A stretch of DNA of 6,524 nucleotides, taken from positions 1 to 6,524 of the forward strand of contig VBKY01000321.1 in assembly GCA_005879255.1 (NCBI GenBank), written 5' to 3'. Both the position numbers and the translations under genes were made by a program. This stretch comes from Deltaproteobacteria bacterium. Its GTDB lineage: Bacteria > Desulfobacterota_B > Binatia > UBA9968. Shown one piece after another: positions 1-6,201 of the stretch. Each line of letters opens with the position of its first letter. The stretch's first letter is position 1. Under the pieces are notes generated by a model. That model saw only the letters and a program-made list of their open reading frames with translations, searched no databases and was not told the DNA's origin.

Positions 1-609
1 TTGATCAACATGCTGCGCGACGCTGTCGATCTAGGCACCGGGCAGGCGGTACGCGCGCGGTTCGGCGTGCGCGCCGATGTCGCGGGGAAAACCGGCACCA
101 CGCAAAAAAATACCGACGGCTGGTTCATTTTGATGCATCCGCGGCTCGTCGCCGGGGCGTGGGTCGGCTTCAACGACGCGCGCGTCACGATGCGCAGTAA
201 CTATTGGGGCGAGGGCGGGCACAACGCAGTGCTGCTGGTCGGAGATTTTTTTCAGCACATTCTCGATGCGCGACTAATCGACGGCGGCGCCCGCTTCCCG
301 TATGCAAGACCGGGCGATTCTATCTTTGACCCGTATTTCGACGCGGCCAAAGAATGGTTGTTTGACGCGCTCAGAGGTTGGTGGCTTGGAGAAAAAGACA
401 GACCAGCAGCTTTGCCGGCTCCTCCGCCACGCCGCGAGCTAGAGCGTGAAGCACCGCGATTCGACCAAACGCAACGCGAGAGAGATCGAGTAGAGGATGC
501 GCAAGAGCAGAGGAGGCTGGAAAGACAACTTGAGAAGGAGCGGCTGCTGGATCTCCTAAGGCAGAAGCGAGAGCAGCGCGAGCAGCAGCAGCTGGAAAGG
601 GATCGATAG
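1..609 (+). CDS. Class A penicillin-binding protein (PBP1A-like), C-terminal part, 5' end outside the window
   Basis: This is the C-terminal end of a bifunctional murein glycosyltransferase/transpeptidase, which polymerises and cross-links peptidoglycan on the outer face of the inner membrane. Seen: the frame is open from base 1 to TAG at 607-609. The third transpeptidase motif KTGTT lies at residues 30-34 (about nt 88-102), followed by the usual strand pattern DGWF and VAGAWVGFND. The glycosyltransferase domain and the SxxK and SxN motifs would lie upstream, so the TTG at base 1 is probably internal rather than the true start. After the transpeptidase domain the protein ends in about 60 highly charged residues (Arg/Glu/Gln-rich from about 143 to 202), a likely coiled-coil or disordered tail. 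Members of this family vary most at this end. The family call is firm; the exact subtype is inferred. Confidence 0.88.
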   Translation: MINMLRDAVDLGTGQAVRARFGVRADVAGKTGTTQKNTDGWFILMHPRLVAGAWVGFNDARVTMRSNYWGEGGHNAVLLVGDFFQHILDARLIDGGARFPYARPGDSIFDPYFDAAKEWLFDALRGWWLGEKDRPAALPAPPPRRELEREAPRFDQTQRERDRVEDAQEQRRLERQLEKERLLDLLRQKREQREQQQLERDR

Positions 610-733
610 TGTGAAAAACAAATTATCAGCGACAACTCGAGGTGGGTTTTCGCGCGCTACCTTCGATGCAACGAATGTAAAAACCCGACCGTGCCGCTCC
701 TTGAACTTTTGAACTTTGCGAAAAATTCCATTT

Positions 734-845
734 GTTCCAAACGTTGCAGGTTATACAGCCGGTTTAATTCCCCCCATCTCTTTCCACCCCCGCCGACGCG
801 GGGGAGGATGAAGGAGGAGGCTTGAACGATTTGAACGTTTGGAAC
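734..845. repeat. 12-bp perfect inverted repeat enclosing a GC hairpin
   Basis: GTTCCAAACGTT at 734-745 is the exact reverse complement of AACGTTTGGAAC at 834-845, with 88 nt between the arms. The enclosed segment holds the GC hairpin at 787-804. The right arm falls inside a run of 9-nt repeats, so the element looks like a small intergenic repeat unit between two convergent genes. No transposase or target-site duplication is visible. Function is unknown. Confidence 0.5.
787..804. terminator. GC-rich hairpin between convergent genes, possible bidirectional terminator
   Basis: CCCCCGC at 787-793 pairs perfectly with GCGGGGG at 798-804 around a 4-nt loop, giving seven G-C pairs. It sits about 180 nt after the penicillin-binding protein stop and about 80 nt after the stop of the minus-strand hydrolase, where a terminator would serve both. 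Neither side has a clear T tract, so it is not a classic intrinsic terminator. It could instead be part of a dispersed intergenic repeat. Confidence 0.35.
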
Positions 846-854
846 GACTGGAAC
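819..854. repeat. Four tandem 9-nt units ending in GAAC
   Basis: Four consecutive 9-mers occur: GGCTTGAAC, GATTTGAAC, GTTTGGAAC and GACTGGAAC, each with T(T/G)GAAC as its last six bases. A looser pair, TTGAAC at 701-706 and 709-714, lies upstream in the same gap. An SD-like AAGGAGGAGG stands just before the array (811-820), and the TTG at 822 opens only 11 codons before TGA, so the period of 9 probably reflects repeat structure rather than coding. Confidence 0.5.
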
Positions 855-883
855 TGATCCGAATTAAGCAACGGCGAGCGCTA

Positions 884-1942
884 TTATGCCGCGCTTGCCC
901 GTTGGGTTGTCGTCAGGTTCAGTCCAACGATGAAGGACGGGTTCACAGTGCACATCGTATAGATCTCGTCCGGCGTGCAGCCAAACGCCGCCATGTGGCC
1001 GCGCAGCAGACGGAGCGACTCGACCGAATTCGGAAACAGCGGCTCGCCCGCGTCCGACGAGAGCGTGCAGTGCTCGGGACCGACCGTACGAATGGCCTTA
1101 TACATGTTGGCCGGGTCGATGCCGAGCAGCGGCGACAATTCGTCGTAGGTGAAGTTCAGCCATAGGCCGGCCGCGGCCGCCTCCTTCATTTCCTCGATGG
1201 TCAAATTGACAAACGGGCTGAAAGGATGGTCGACGACGCCCTTTTTGAAGCCGATCTTGTGACTGAACTCCGCCATCGCGCGGAACTCCTGCTTGCTCGG
1301 ATGGCCAAAAAAGATCGCCGCGCCATGGTCGTGGGCCATGCGGAAGATTTCTTCGATCTCCGGTAAGAGCTGCTCCTTGTCGTCTAGAACGTAGTGGCCG
1401 TATTTAAGCGAGTCGGACCAGGACAGAGGTTCTGTGTGGGCGTTCGGATCGGCGGTCTTGTCCCAAGCGATGGGCTTGCCGCCGACGACCGAGAGCGTAT
1501 TGGCTGAGGTGTTGTTGGGCATCCACAGGCCGACGACGCCGGCTTTGAGCATCTTAGCCGACCACCCCGCCTCGATCTTTGAGAGAAAACCCTGTGTGAT
1601 CGAGCTACCCGCCCAGACATGCACCGAGGTCAAACCCTTCTCCTCGCACCAGGATTCCAGCGCGCTACGCACGGCGTTAACCGCCGCCGCCGGATCTTTT
1701 CGTCCCACGATCGTCTTGTAGAGTATCCCCATCATACCGCTTTTCGAGGCGAGCTTGGCGACGCCGAGCGCATCCTGCTGTCCCTCATGCGCATGGCAGT
1801 GGATGTCGATCGCGTCGTCGACGCCGATCACGTAGTCAAGCGAGGGATCGACGGGCCCCTGCTTGAAGCCGCGACGGGCGGGATAAGATGTCACTGAGCG
1901 AATTATGCTCGGCGTGGAGTAGTTGGGGTTTGTGTCGGCCAT
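884..1942 (-). CDS. DUF6282-like metal-dependent hydrolase (amidohydrolase-type TIM barrel)
   Basis: A 352-residue protein without a signal peptide, so probably cytosolic. It looks like a member of the DUF6282 group of amidohydrolase-like enzymes, predicted to hydrolyse a C-N or C-O bond with bound metal; the substrate is unknown. Seen: a DIHCHAH metal motif (His48, His50) at the end of strand 1, a strand-embedded lysine (ILYK, Lys76) in the place of the usual bridging lysine, then FFGHP (His214), VVDHPF (His239) and SSDAG (Asp297). This is the expected order of metal and catalytic residues for the fold. The ATG at 1940-1942 is preceded by a strong Shine-Dalgarno, GGGAGGA (1949-1955), six bases upstream, and the gene ends with TAA at 884-886. 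It is the last gene of a minus-strand run behind the racemase remnant and the rhodanese. Family is confident; reaction is not assignable. Confidence 0.85.
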   Translation of the reverse strand: MADTNPNYSTPSIIRSVTSYPARRGFKQGPVDPSLDYVIGVDDAIDIHCHAHEGQQDALGVAKLASKSGMMGILYKTIVGRKDPAAAVNAVRSALESWCEEKGLTSVHVWAGSSITQGFLSKIEAGWSAKMLKAGVVGLWMPNNTSANTLSVVGGKPIAWDKTADPNAHTEPLSWSDSLKYGHYVLDDKEQLLPEIEEIFRMAHDHGAAIFFGHPSKQEFRAMAEFSHKIGFKKGVVDHPFSPFVNLTIEEMKEAAAAGLWLNFTYDELSPLLGIDPANMYKAIRTVGPEHCTLSSDAGEPLFPNSVESLRLLRGHMAAFGCTPDEIYTMCTVNPSFIVGLNLTTTQRASAA

Positions 1943-2032
1943 GGTCAGTCCTCCCGATTATCGATTTGATTGGACAATAGCGCTTCCTTGCGCGTCGGGC
2001 AAACCTTTCCTCGTTCGGCTGTCACCCCGGTC

Positions 2033-2269
2033 TTACACTCCGCGTTTGCTCGTTGCCAGATCGCCGGTCTCGTACATGCCGAGGGCTTTGATGCCGGTGA
2101 CGAGCGACGTCAAGCCGTAGTCACGCAGGATACCGCGCGTGTACGGGATCATCGAATCGACCAGGATGGTAACGCCGACCCGGTGGGCGAGACAGGCGGC
2201 GACATGGCTGACGCTTTCCTCTAACCACTCGTACGCACAACGTGGCGGGACCAAGAGACTTTTCTCTAA
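2033..2269 (-). pseudogene. Fragment of an Asp/Glu/hydantoin racemase-family protein
   Basis: The open stretch of roughly 78 codons between the rhodanese stop and TAA at 2033-2035 reads like the central part of hydantoin/Asp/Glu racemases. A SVSHVAACLAHRVGV segment is followed by SMIPYTRGILRDYGL and a KALGM strand; in intact members (about 230-250 residues) this is the helix-strand-helix after the first catalytic cysteine. Both ends are missing: no catalytic Cys region, no ATG, no Shine-Dalgarno; the first possible start is a TTG at 2252-2254. The fragment is in the same frame as the rhodanese upstream, separated from it by the stop TGA at 2270-2272. The likely explanation is a remnant left by a deletion or an insertion of the neighbouring genes. 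The family resemblance is from pattern recognition only. Confidence 0.5.
2254..2267. other. Short hairpin directly after the rhodanese stop codon
   Basis: AGAGA at 2254-2258 and TCTCT at 2263-2267 pair around a 4-nt loop, beginning three bases beyond the TGA at 2270-2272 on the minus strand. With only five weak pairs and no T tract it is a poor terminator. It might affect translation or mRNA decay, or be chance. Confidence 0.25.
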
Positions 2270-2701
2270 TCACTTTTTCTTGCCGGGTTCGGCCTGGTAA
2301 CCTTGTTCTTTCCACTTGCTGACGGGACAAAATGTCGTGCTCGTAAATCCGAGGCCTTCGGCTAGCTTCGCAGCCTGCGAGCTTGATGCTCCGGTCCCTC
2401 ACGTGAAGACGATGTAGGTGTCCTTCGAAAGCTTTTTCAGATAACCTTCGAGCTGATCCAACGGAACGTTGATGGCGCCGGGGATGGTTTCTTTCTCGAA
2501 ACTGGACGGCTGGCGGACGTCGATGATCATCACCGTGCCGGCTTCCAGTTGCTTTTTGAGCTCGTCAGCCGGCGTCTGTTTGGCGCCAACGGCCCACTTC
2601 GTTTTCGGATCTACCTCATATCTGCGCTGCTGCTGAGCAAAGGACGACGCGGCAAAGAGTGAAAGTCCGGCAATGGCTAGCCCCGCGATCAATGGTCTCA
2701 T
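2270..2701 (-). CDS. Secreted rhodanese-domain protein with in-frame TGA at the catalytic position, probable selenoprotein
   Basis: Read with TGA (2399-2401) as selenocysteine, this is a 143-residue single-domain rhodanese; this family transfers sulfane sulfur through an active-site cysteine. Seen: a Sec signal peptide (cleavage about Ala22/Gln23, SSFA|QQQ), so a periplasmic protein; IIDVRQPSSFEKETIPGAI at about 59-77, the standard DVR..E..IPGA motif; then IVFT-U101-GTGASSSQAAKL, aligning with the usual IVVYC-xxGxRS-xxAA; then LGF and KWKEQGY, matching the final helix. The frame stays open 42 codons past the TGA to a second TGA at 2270-2272. Start ATG 2699-2701 has an AAAGGAGG Shine-Dalgarno (2706-2713). 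Oddities: the loop Arg is Ser, and Cys125 is the only cysteine in the protein. Sec-containing rhodanese-related proteins are, to my recollection, known from metagenomic selenoproteome surveys. The alternative is a nonsense mutation or sequencing error in a TGT/TGC codon. Confidence 0.78.
2364..2383 (-). promoter_or_regulatory. Bacterial SECIS-like hairpin downstream of the in-frame TGA
   Basis: Counting from the first base after TGA on the minus strand, bases 16-19 (AGCU) pair with 32-35 (AGCU), and bases 20-23 (CGCA) pair with 27-30 (UGCG). This leaves a GGC loop at 24-26 and one bulged A at 31. Bacterial SECIS elements lie inside the coding region just after UGA, with a small apical loop carrying a G at about 16-37 nt, and are bound by SelB. 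The apical part, GCAGGCUGC, is close to the fdhF element of E. coli as I recall it (GCAGGUCUGC). The loop lacks the GU dinucleotide of many SECIS elements, and no folding energy was computed. Confidence 0.6.
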
Positions 2702-2740
2702 AAATCCTCCTTTGAGAGTGAATCATGCCAACCGGAGCGC

Positions 2741-2770
2741 AGGCTAACCGGAAAGGCTTACCGTCGTCAA
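2741..2770 (-). promoter_or_regulatory. Possible sigma-70-type promoter of the rhodanese
   Basis: On the minus strand TTGACG (2765-2770) and TAGCCT (2741-2746) are 18 bp apart; the -35 is 5/6 to consensus, while the -10 keeps only the key T, A and final T. The start of transcription would fall about 30-35 nt before the ATG. The segment also carries ACCG three times (2731, 2747, 2760) in AACCGGA/TAACCGG/TTACCG contexts, which might be operator half-sites. This is a weak prediction. Confidence 0.25.
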
Positions 2771-2949
2771 TCCTGGGCCAGCTGAGGCGCGACCTCTATC
2801 CGGCCCGCTTTTGAACTCTCAATCGGGGAAGTGGGTTCAAGCCGCGAGACATTCCATAAGAGTCGATTTGTTTAGAAGTGGTTGCACTTCGATAAAAGAC
2901 TGGCGAATCGAGTGATGTTCAGAGATAAGAATACATGCATGACTGTACA

Positions 2950-3381
2950 TCAATCCTTCTTCATCGACACGCGCCCGTCCTTCTGGATTGTCCAAAATGG
3001 GTTGTAGGCGATCTCCCACGTATGTCCGTCCGGGTCGGAAAAATACCCGGAGTATCCACCCCAGAAGGCCTTTTGAGGTTGCTTTAGGATGGTCGCACCA
3101 TTGTTTTTCAGTCGAGCGAAAATTGCGTCGACTTCCTGCTCGCTTCGGACATTTTGAGCGAGGGAGTAACCTCGGTAGGCTGGGACATTATCGCCTGTCA
3201 TACCTATGTCCTTCGCCAGCTCGTTGTGCGGCCAAAGGGCGAACATGACTCCGTTCAGATCAAAAAACACAATTCCAGGCGGGCTTGACTCCGCCTTCCA
3301 ACCAACGACACGCTCGTAGAAAACGACAGCACGTTGCAGATCGGCAACACCGAGTGTGATTAGACTTATTCGTTGTTCCAT
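2950..3381 (-). CDS. VOC family (glyoxalase/bleomycin-resistance fold) protein
   Basis: A 143-residue cytosolic protein of the vicinal oxygen chelate superfamily, whose members use paired beta-alpha-beta-beta-beta units to hold a metal and act as isomerases, dioxygenases or drug-binding proteins. Seen: ITLGVADLQRAVVFYE at residues 8-23 is the first module's strand and helix. The second module ends in the diagnostic GYFSDPDGHTWEIAYNP (112-128), with His120 and the metal-type Glu123. The start is set by a Shine-Dalgarno AGGAGGA at 3385-3391; the frame is open further upstream, but that stretch overlaps the regulator gene and shows no family similarity. The stop is TGA at 2950-2952. It begins 23 nt after the AraC-family gene on the same strand, so the two are probably co-transcribed. 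Substrate is not predictable; the short single-domain form resembles uncharacterised 'VOC family protein' entries. Confidence 0.87.
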   Translation of the reverse strand: MEQRISLITLGVADLQRAVVFYERVVGWKAESSPPGIVFFDLNGVMFALWPHNELAKDIGMTGDNVPAYRGYSLAQNVRSEQEVDAIFARLKNNGATILKQPQKAFWGGYSGYFSDPDGHTWEIAYNPFWTIQKDGRVSMKKD

Positions 3382-3384
3382 ACA

Positions 3385-3391
3385 TCCTCCT
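3385..3391 (-). promoter_or_regulatory. Ribosome binding site that fixes the VOC protein start
   Basis: AGGAGGA on the minus strand sits three bases before the ATG at 3379-3381. It argues against the longer upstream reading in the same frame, which would start inside the AraC-family gene. The spacing is slightly short but usable. Confidence 0.6.
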
Positions 3392-3404
3392 AAATAAGCC
3401 CATC

Positions 3405-4240
3405 TTAGTCGCCGCCGCCGTCCTCCGTATTGAATAAATCGGACATCGCGAGCGTGCTGCCGACACGGGTCAACAACGATTGCGGCGTCGTGTCTGCGAG
3501 CTCGCGGAACTCGCGACACATATGGGCCTGATCCGCATAGCCTGCGCCGCAAGCTAAGTCCGCGAGGGTTTGCCGCGCCGAGTCAGCGACCGATGACTGG
3601 TTCAATAATCGTTGAAACCGCATAATGCGTTGAAAGGTCTTGGGTTGATATTCGACCGCCGCGACAAAACGTCGCTGCAACTGCCTGTCGCTGATACCGA
3701 TCGAACGAGCGAGATCGCGCACTCGTCTCGCCGGGTGCCGTACGAGCATGGAATGGCGACCTGAACCGCGGGATCGGGATCAGGCGCGACCGCCAAACGA
3801 TTTGCCAGTGCGGTTGTTATGTTGCGGAGCCGGGTGGACTCTGATTGTTGATCGAAGGTTTCGTCCGTTAAGCATTTCGCGTGATGGGGCCTGATATCAG
3901 CGAGCGGGGCATCTTGGTTCAACACCTCATTTACCGGCAGACCCAGCGAACTCGCCGCACAACCTGGCCGAAACCGGATGCCGATAAGAATTGTTCCCGC
4001 TGGTAATTTGACAACAATGCGATGGGTCGCCGGTCCGGCAACCACGGGCGCGGCTCCGCCGATCCAGACGACATCCACACAGCCGTCCGGTAGCACGGGG
4101 TGAGGGTGATATTCACCATCGACGCCGCGTATGTTTTGCGTCCATGTGCAGACGAGGCGGTCGGAGAGCGACGGCGGGGGCGGAAACTCTTGATACCGTG
4201 AGCTTGTGCGAGCGGTCAGCGCTGTTCTCGTGTTACTCAT
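3405..4240 (-). pseudogene. AraC-family transcriptional regulator interrupted by a frameshift
   Basis: An AraC-type regulator of about 277 residues split over two frames. N-terminal part (4240 down to about 3750, 164 residues): DUF6597-like sensor domain with the signature VLPDGCVDVVW at 49-59 and FRPGCAASSLGLP at 90-102. C-terminal part (about 3749 to TAA at 3405-3407): the double helix-turn-helix DNA-binding domain, with VRDLARSIGISDRQLQRRF as the first HTH and GYADQAHMCREFRELADTTP as the second. Joining the parts at VAIP/MLVRHPARR restores a continuous protein; the change fits a loss of one base near 3747-3752 (or gain of two). There is no slippery heptamer, so this is a mutation or an assembly error rather than programmed shifting. 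The ATG at 4238-4240 has a modest AGGA upstream. It precedes the VOC gene by 23 nt and diverges from the Tat amidohydrolase, so either could be its target. Confidence 0.82.
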
Positions 4241-4420
4241 GTCGAGTTCCTGGTTCGAAGCAATTTTTTCTGGTCGTCAACCTAAGAATTTATGTGATAG
4301 AGACCGTGGTATCCATTGGGCGCGATGGTGTTCATGCAACGTAGCAATCTGCCTGAAGTCCCTTTGTGAATCGTACGCGACGAATGGGCTAAGCGGCTCG
4401 CCACTTCTTAATTCCTGGTC

Positions 4421-4433
4421 TATACTCACCGCC
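4421..4433 (+). promoter_or_regulatory. Possible -10 element giving a leaderless transcript of the amidohydrolase
   Basis: TATACT at 4421-4426 matches the -10 consensus at five of six bases and lies 7 nt before the ATG at 4434, so transcription could start at or next to the start codon. No Shine-Dalgarno is visible in the 30 bases before this ATG, which fits a leaderless message. No convincing -35 lies at the right distance. The call is tentative. Confidence 0.3.
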
Positions 4434-5909
4434 ATGAAACACGTAATTGATCCCGAAGGCGAACGGTTGCCGATAAAACTGGATACTACCTCGAACGGGG
4501 AATTTGCGCCCGTGCCGCTCTCGCCGGCGAATCACGCCGGCAACCGCTTGGCGCACGCGACGGCGACCGAGAACGCGAAGCGCTTGGGCGTTAACCGCCG
4601 CGATTTTTTAGTTTCGGCTTGCGGCGCGGCGACGGCGTTGCTCGCGTTCAATGCGGCCAACGCCTCGGTGGGGAAGCGCGGCGGTTTTTTCGAGCTCGAA
4701 AGTGAAGCGGCGCTCGAGCCGCAGCTCGCCCAGGCGCGGCTCGGTGGCAAGGGTGAGTTCGTCTTCGACGTGCAGGGTCACTTCGTCGACCCGACCGGCG
4801 CGTGGGTGAAGACCACGCCCGCGGATGCTTTCAAGTGGTCGCCAAAAGCGGCTTGCGGCCTTGCCGGCAAGCCTGGCCCACGCAGTTATCTCAACTGCCT
4901 CGGACCCGAGGAATTCGTCAAAGACGTGTTTCTCGACAGCGACACCGACATGATGGTGCTCTCGTTCGTGCCCTCGCGCCGTGATGCCGAGCCGCTGACG
5001 ATCCAGGCGGCCGATGCGGTGCGGCGGATCGTCGACCGCATGGAAGGCACCCATCGGCTGTTGCTCCATGGCCGCGTCAACCCGAATCAGCCGGGCGATC
5101 TCGAGGCAATGGACGAGTTGAAAGAGCGCTGGAAGGTGTCGGCGTGGAAGACCTACACTCAGTGGGGCGTGGACGGCAAAGGATTTTTCTTGTCGGACGA
5201 CATCGGCACGAGCTTCATCGAAAAGGCGCGCGCGCTTGGCGTCAAAGTAATTTGCGTGCACAAGGGACTGCCCTTCGGCAAACAGTCCTACGAGCACAGC
5301 CAGTGCAGCGACATCGGCGTCGTCGCCAAGCGCTTCCCGGACGTGAGCTTCCTCGTCTATCACTCGGGTTTTGTCACCGGCGTCCCCGAGCGCGGCTACA
5401 CCGGGCGCGGCGCGAGCGACGGCATTGACACCCTCATCCGCTCGCTGATCGAGAACGGCGTCAAACCGAACAGCAACGTTTACGCCGAGCTCGGCAGTAC
5501 CTGGCGCTTTCTCATGCGCGATCCCACCGGCGCGGCGCATGCGCTCGGCAAGCTCGTCAAATATTGCGGCGAGAACAACGTGCTCTGGGGCACCGACTCG
5601 ATCTGGTACGGCTCGCCTCAAGATCAGATCCAGACGTTTCGCACTTTCCAAATCGCGCCCGAGTTGCGCTCGATGTACGGCTATTCGGAGATCACCCCGG
5701 CGCTGCGCGCCAAGATTTTCGGAATCAACGCGGCCCGGGTTTACGCGATCAGCGCCGACGAGGTAAAGAAACATACTCGGGCCGACCGCGTCGCCCGCGA
5801 GCGTTTCGCCTACCGCGAGCACCCCGAACCGCACTATCTCACCTACGGGCCTAAGACCCGGCGCGAGTTCCTGAACCTGCTCGGCTGGAACGGTGGGTCG
5901 CGCAGTTAA
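4434..5909 (+). CDS. Tat-exported amidohydrolase (amidohydrolase_2-like TIM barrel)
   Basis: A 491-residue metal-dependent hydrolase of the amidohydrolase_2 type, predicted to act outside the cytoplasm. Seen: a twin-arginine signal NRRDFLVSACGAATALL (Arg55, Arg56) ending near NAANA (77), preceded by an unusually long 54-residue N-region starting MKHVIDPEGERLP. Then FDVQGHFVDP (112-120), where the usual HxH is QxH (Gln114, His116), ICVHKG (His276), LVYHSGF (His310) and VLWGTDSIWYG (Asp388), the expected order of metal and catalytic residues. I chose the ATG at 4434 because the 76 residues encoded upstream look non-coding and the MKHVIDPEGERLP start seems familiar from homologues; no Shine-Dalgarno supports it. 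Stop TAA 5907-5909. Substrate unknown; relatives include decarboxylases and lactonases. It is divergent from the AraC-family gene across a 193-bp gap. Confidence 0.85.
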   Translation: MKHVIDPEGERLPIKLDTTSNGEFAPVPLSPANHAGNRLAHATATENAKRLGVNRRDFLVSACGAATALLAFNAANASVGKRGGFFELESEAALEPQLAQARLGGKGEFVFDVQGHFVDPTGAWVKTTPADAFKWSPKAACGLAGKPGPRSYLNCLGPEEFVKDVFLDSDTDMMVLSFVPSRRDAEPLTIQAADAVRRIVDRMEGTHRLLLHGRVNPNQPGDLEAMDELKERWKVSAWKTYTQWGVDGKGFFLSDDIGTSFIEKARALGVKVICVHKGLPFGKQSYEHSQCSDIGVVAKRFPDVSFLVYHSGFVTGVPERGYTGRGASDGIDTLIRSLIENGVKPNSNVYAELGSTWRFLMRDPTGAAHALGKLVKYCGENNVLWGTDSIWYGSPQDQIQTFRTFQIAPELRSMYGYSEITPALRAKIFGINAARVYAISADEVKKHTRADRVARERFAYREHPEPHYLTYGPKTRREFLNLLGWNGGSRS

Positions 5910-5944
5910 CGGCTGCTGAAAATCGAAGAGAAGAGAGTTTAACC

Positions 5945-5967
5945 GCAAACAATGCAAAGTGCGCAAA
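5945..5967. repeat. Three GCAAA units in 9-nt phase
   Basis: GCAAA occurs at 5945-5949, 5954-5958 and 5963-5967, exactly 9 nt apart, shortly after the amidohydrolase stop. The spacing is the same as in the repeat at 819-854, though the sequence differs. Function unknown; probably a dispersed intergenic repeat. Confidence 0.4.
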
Positions 5968-6201
5968 TAAAGAAAAGCCTGGACGACAGAGAACGGCGTT
6001 GGCGAGGCGCAACGAGCATTCAGAATTGGGAGGGATCCTTACCGCGAAGAACCTAACGCGGCAAAAGCCGCAATCCAAAACTCTAAACTTAACACTGCCT
6101 TCGGCGTACGCCTCCGCGCGACCAACTTCGACAATTCGTGACCGTGTTCGTGAAGCGTGAACGTGAAATCGTCGTTTAATGCTTGGGCAGCCTGAATTGG
6201 C

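Noticed and set aside
252..635. Minus-strand frame rich in Ser, Arg and Cys opposite the penicillin-binding protein
   Set aside because: It mirrors the charged Glu/Arg/Gln tail of the plus-strand gene and has no recognisable domain.
611..712. Short frame of 33 codons from GTG right after the penicillin-binding protein
   Set aside because: No Shine-Dalgarno, no family likeness, and it runs into the repeat region.
839..1165. Plus-strand frame of 108 codons opposite the DUF6282-like hydrolase
   Set aside because: Antisense shadow of the conserved C-terminal half of the hydrolase; Arg-rich and without a ribosome site tied to a real family.
2270..2272. Second in-frame TGA read as another selenocysteine, fusing rhodanese and racemase fragment
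   Set aside because: The rhodanese fold is complete just before it, the adjacent hairpin starts too close to the codon for a SECIS, and the fragment behind it is itself truncated.
2399..2401. TGA as a reassigned sense codon (alternative genetic code)
   Set aside because: TGA ends the VOC gene and the rhodanese itself at sensible family lengths, so general reassignment does not fit.
2830..2860. GGGTTCAAG resembling a tRNA T-arm
   Set aside because: No acceptor, D or anticodon stems can be built around it on either strand.
4608..5966. Long minus-strand open frame of 452 codons opposite the Tat amidohydrolase
   Set aside because: It is the antisense of a clearly coding gene with high GC at third positions; the translation is Arg/Ala/Val/Leu-rich without any family motif.
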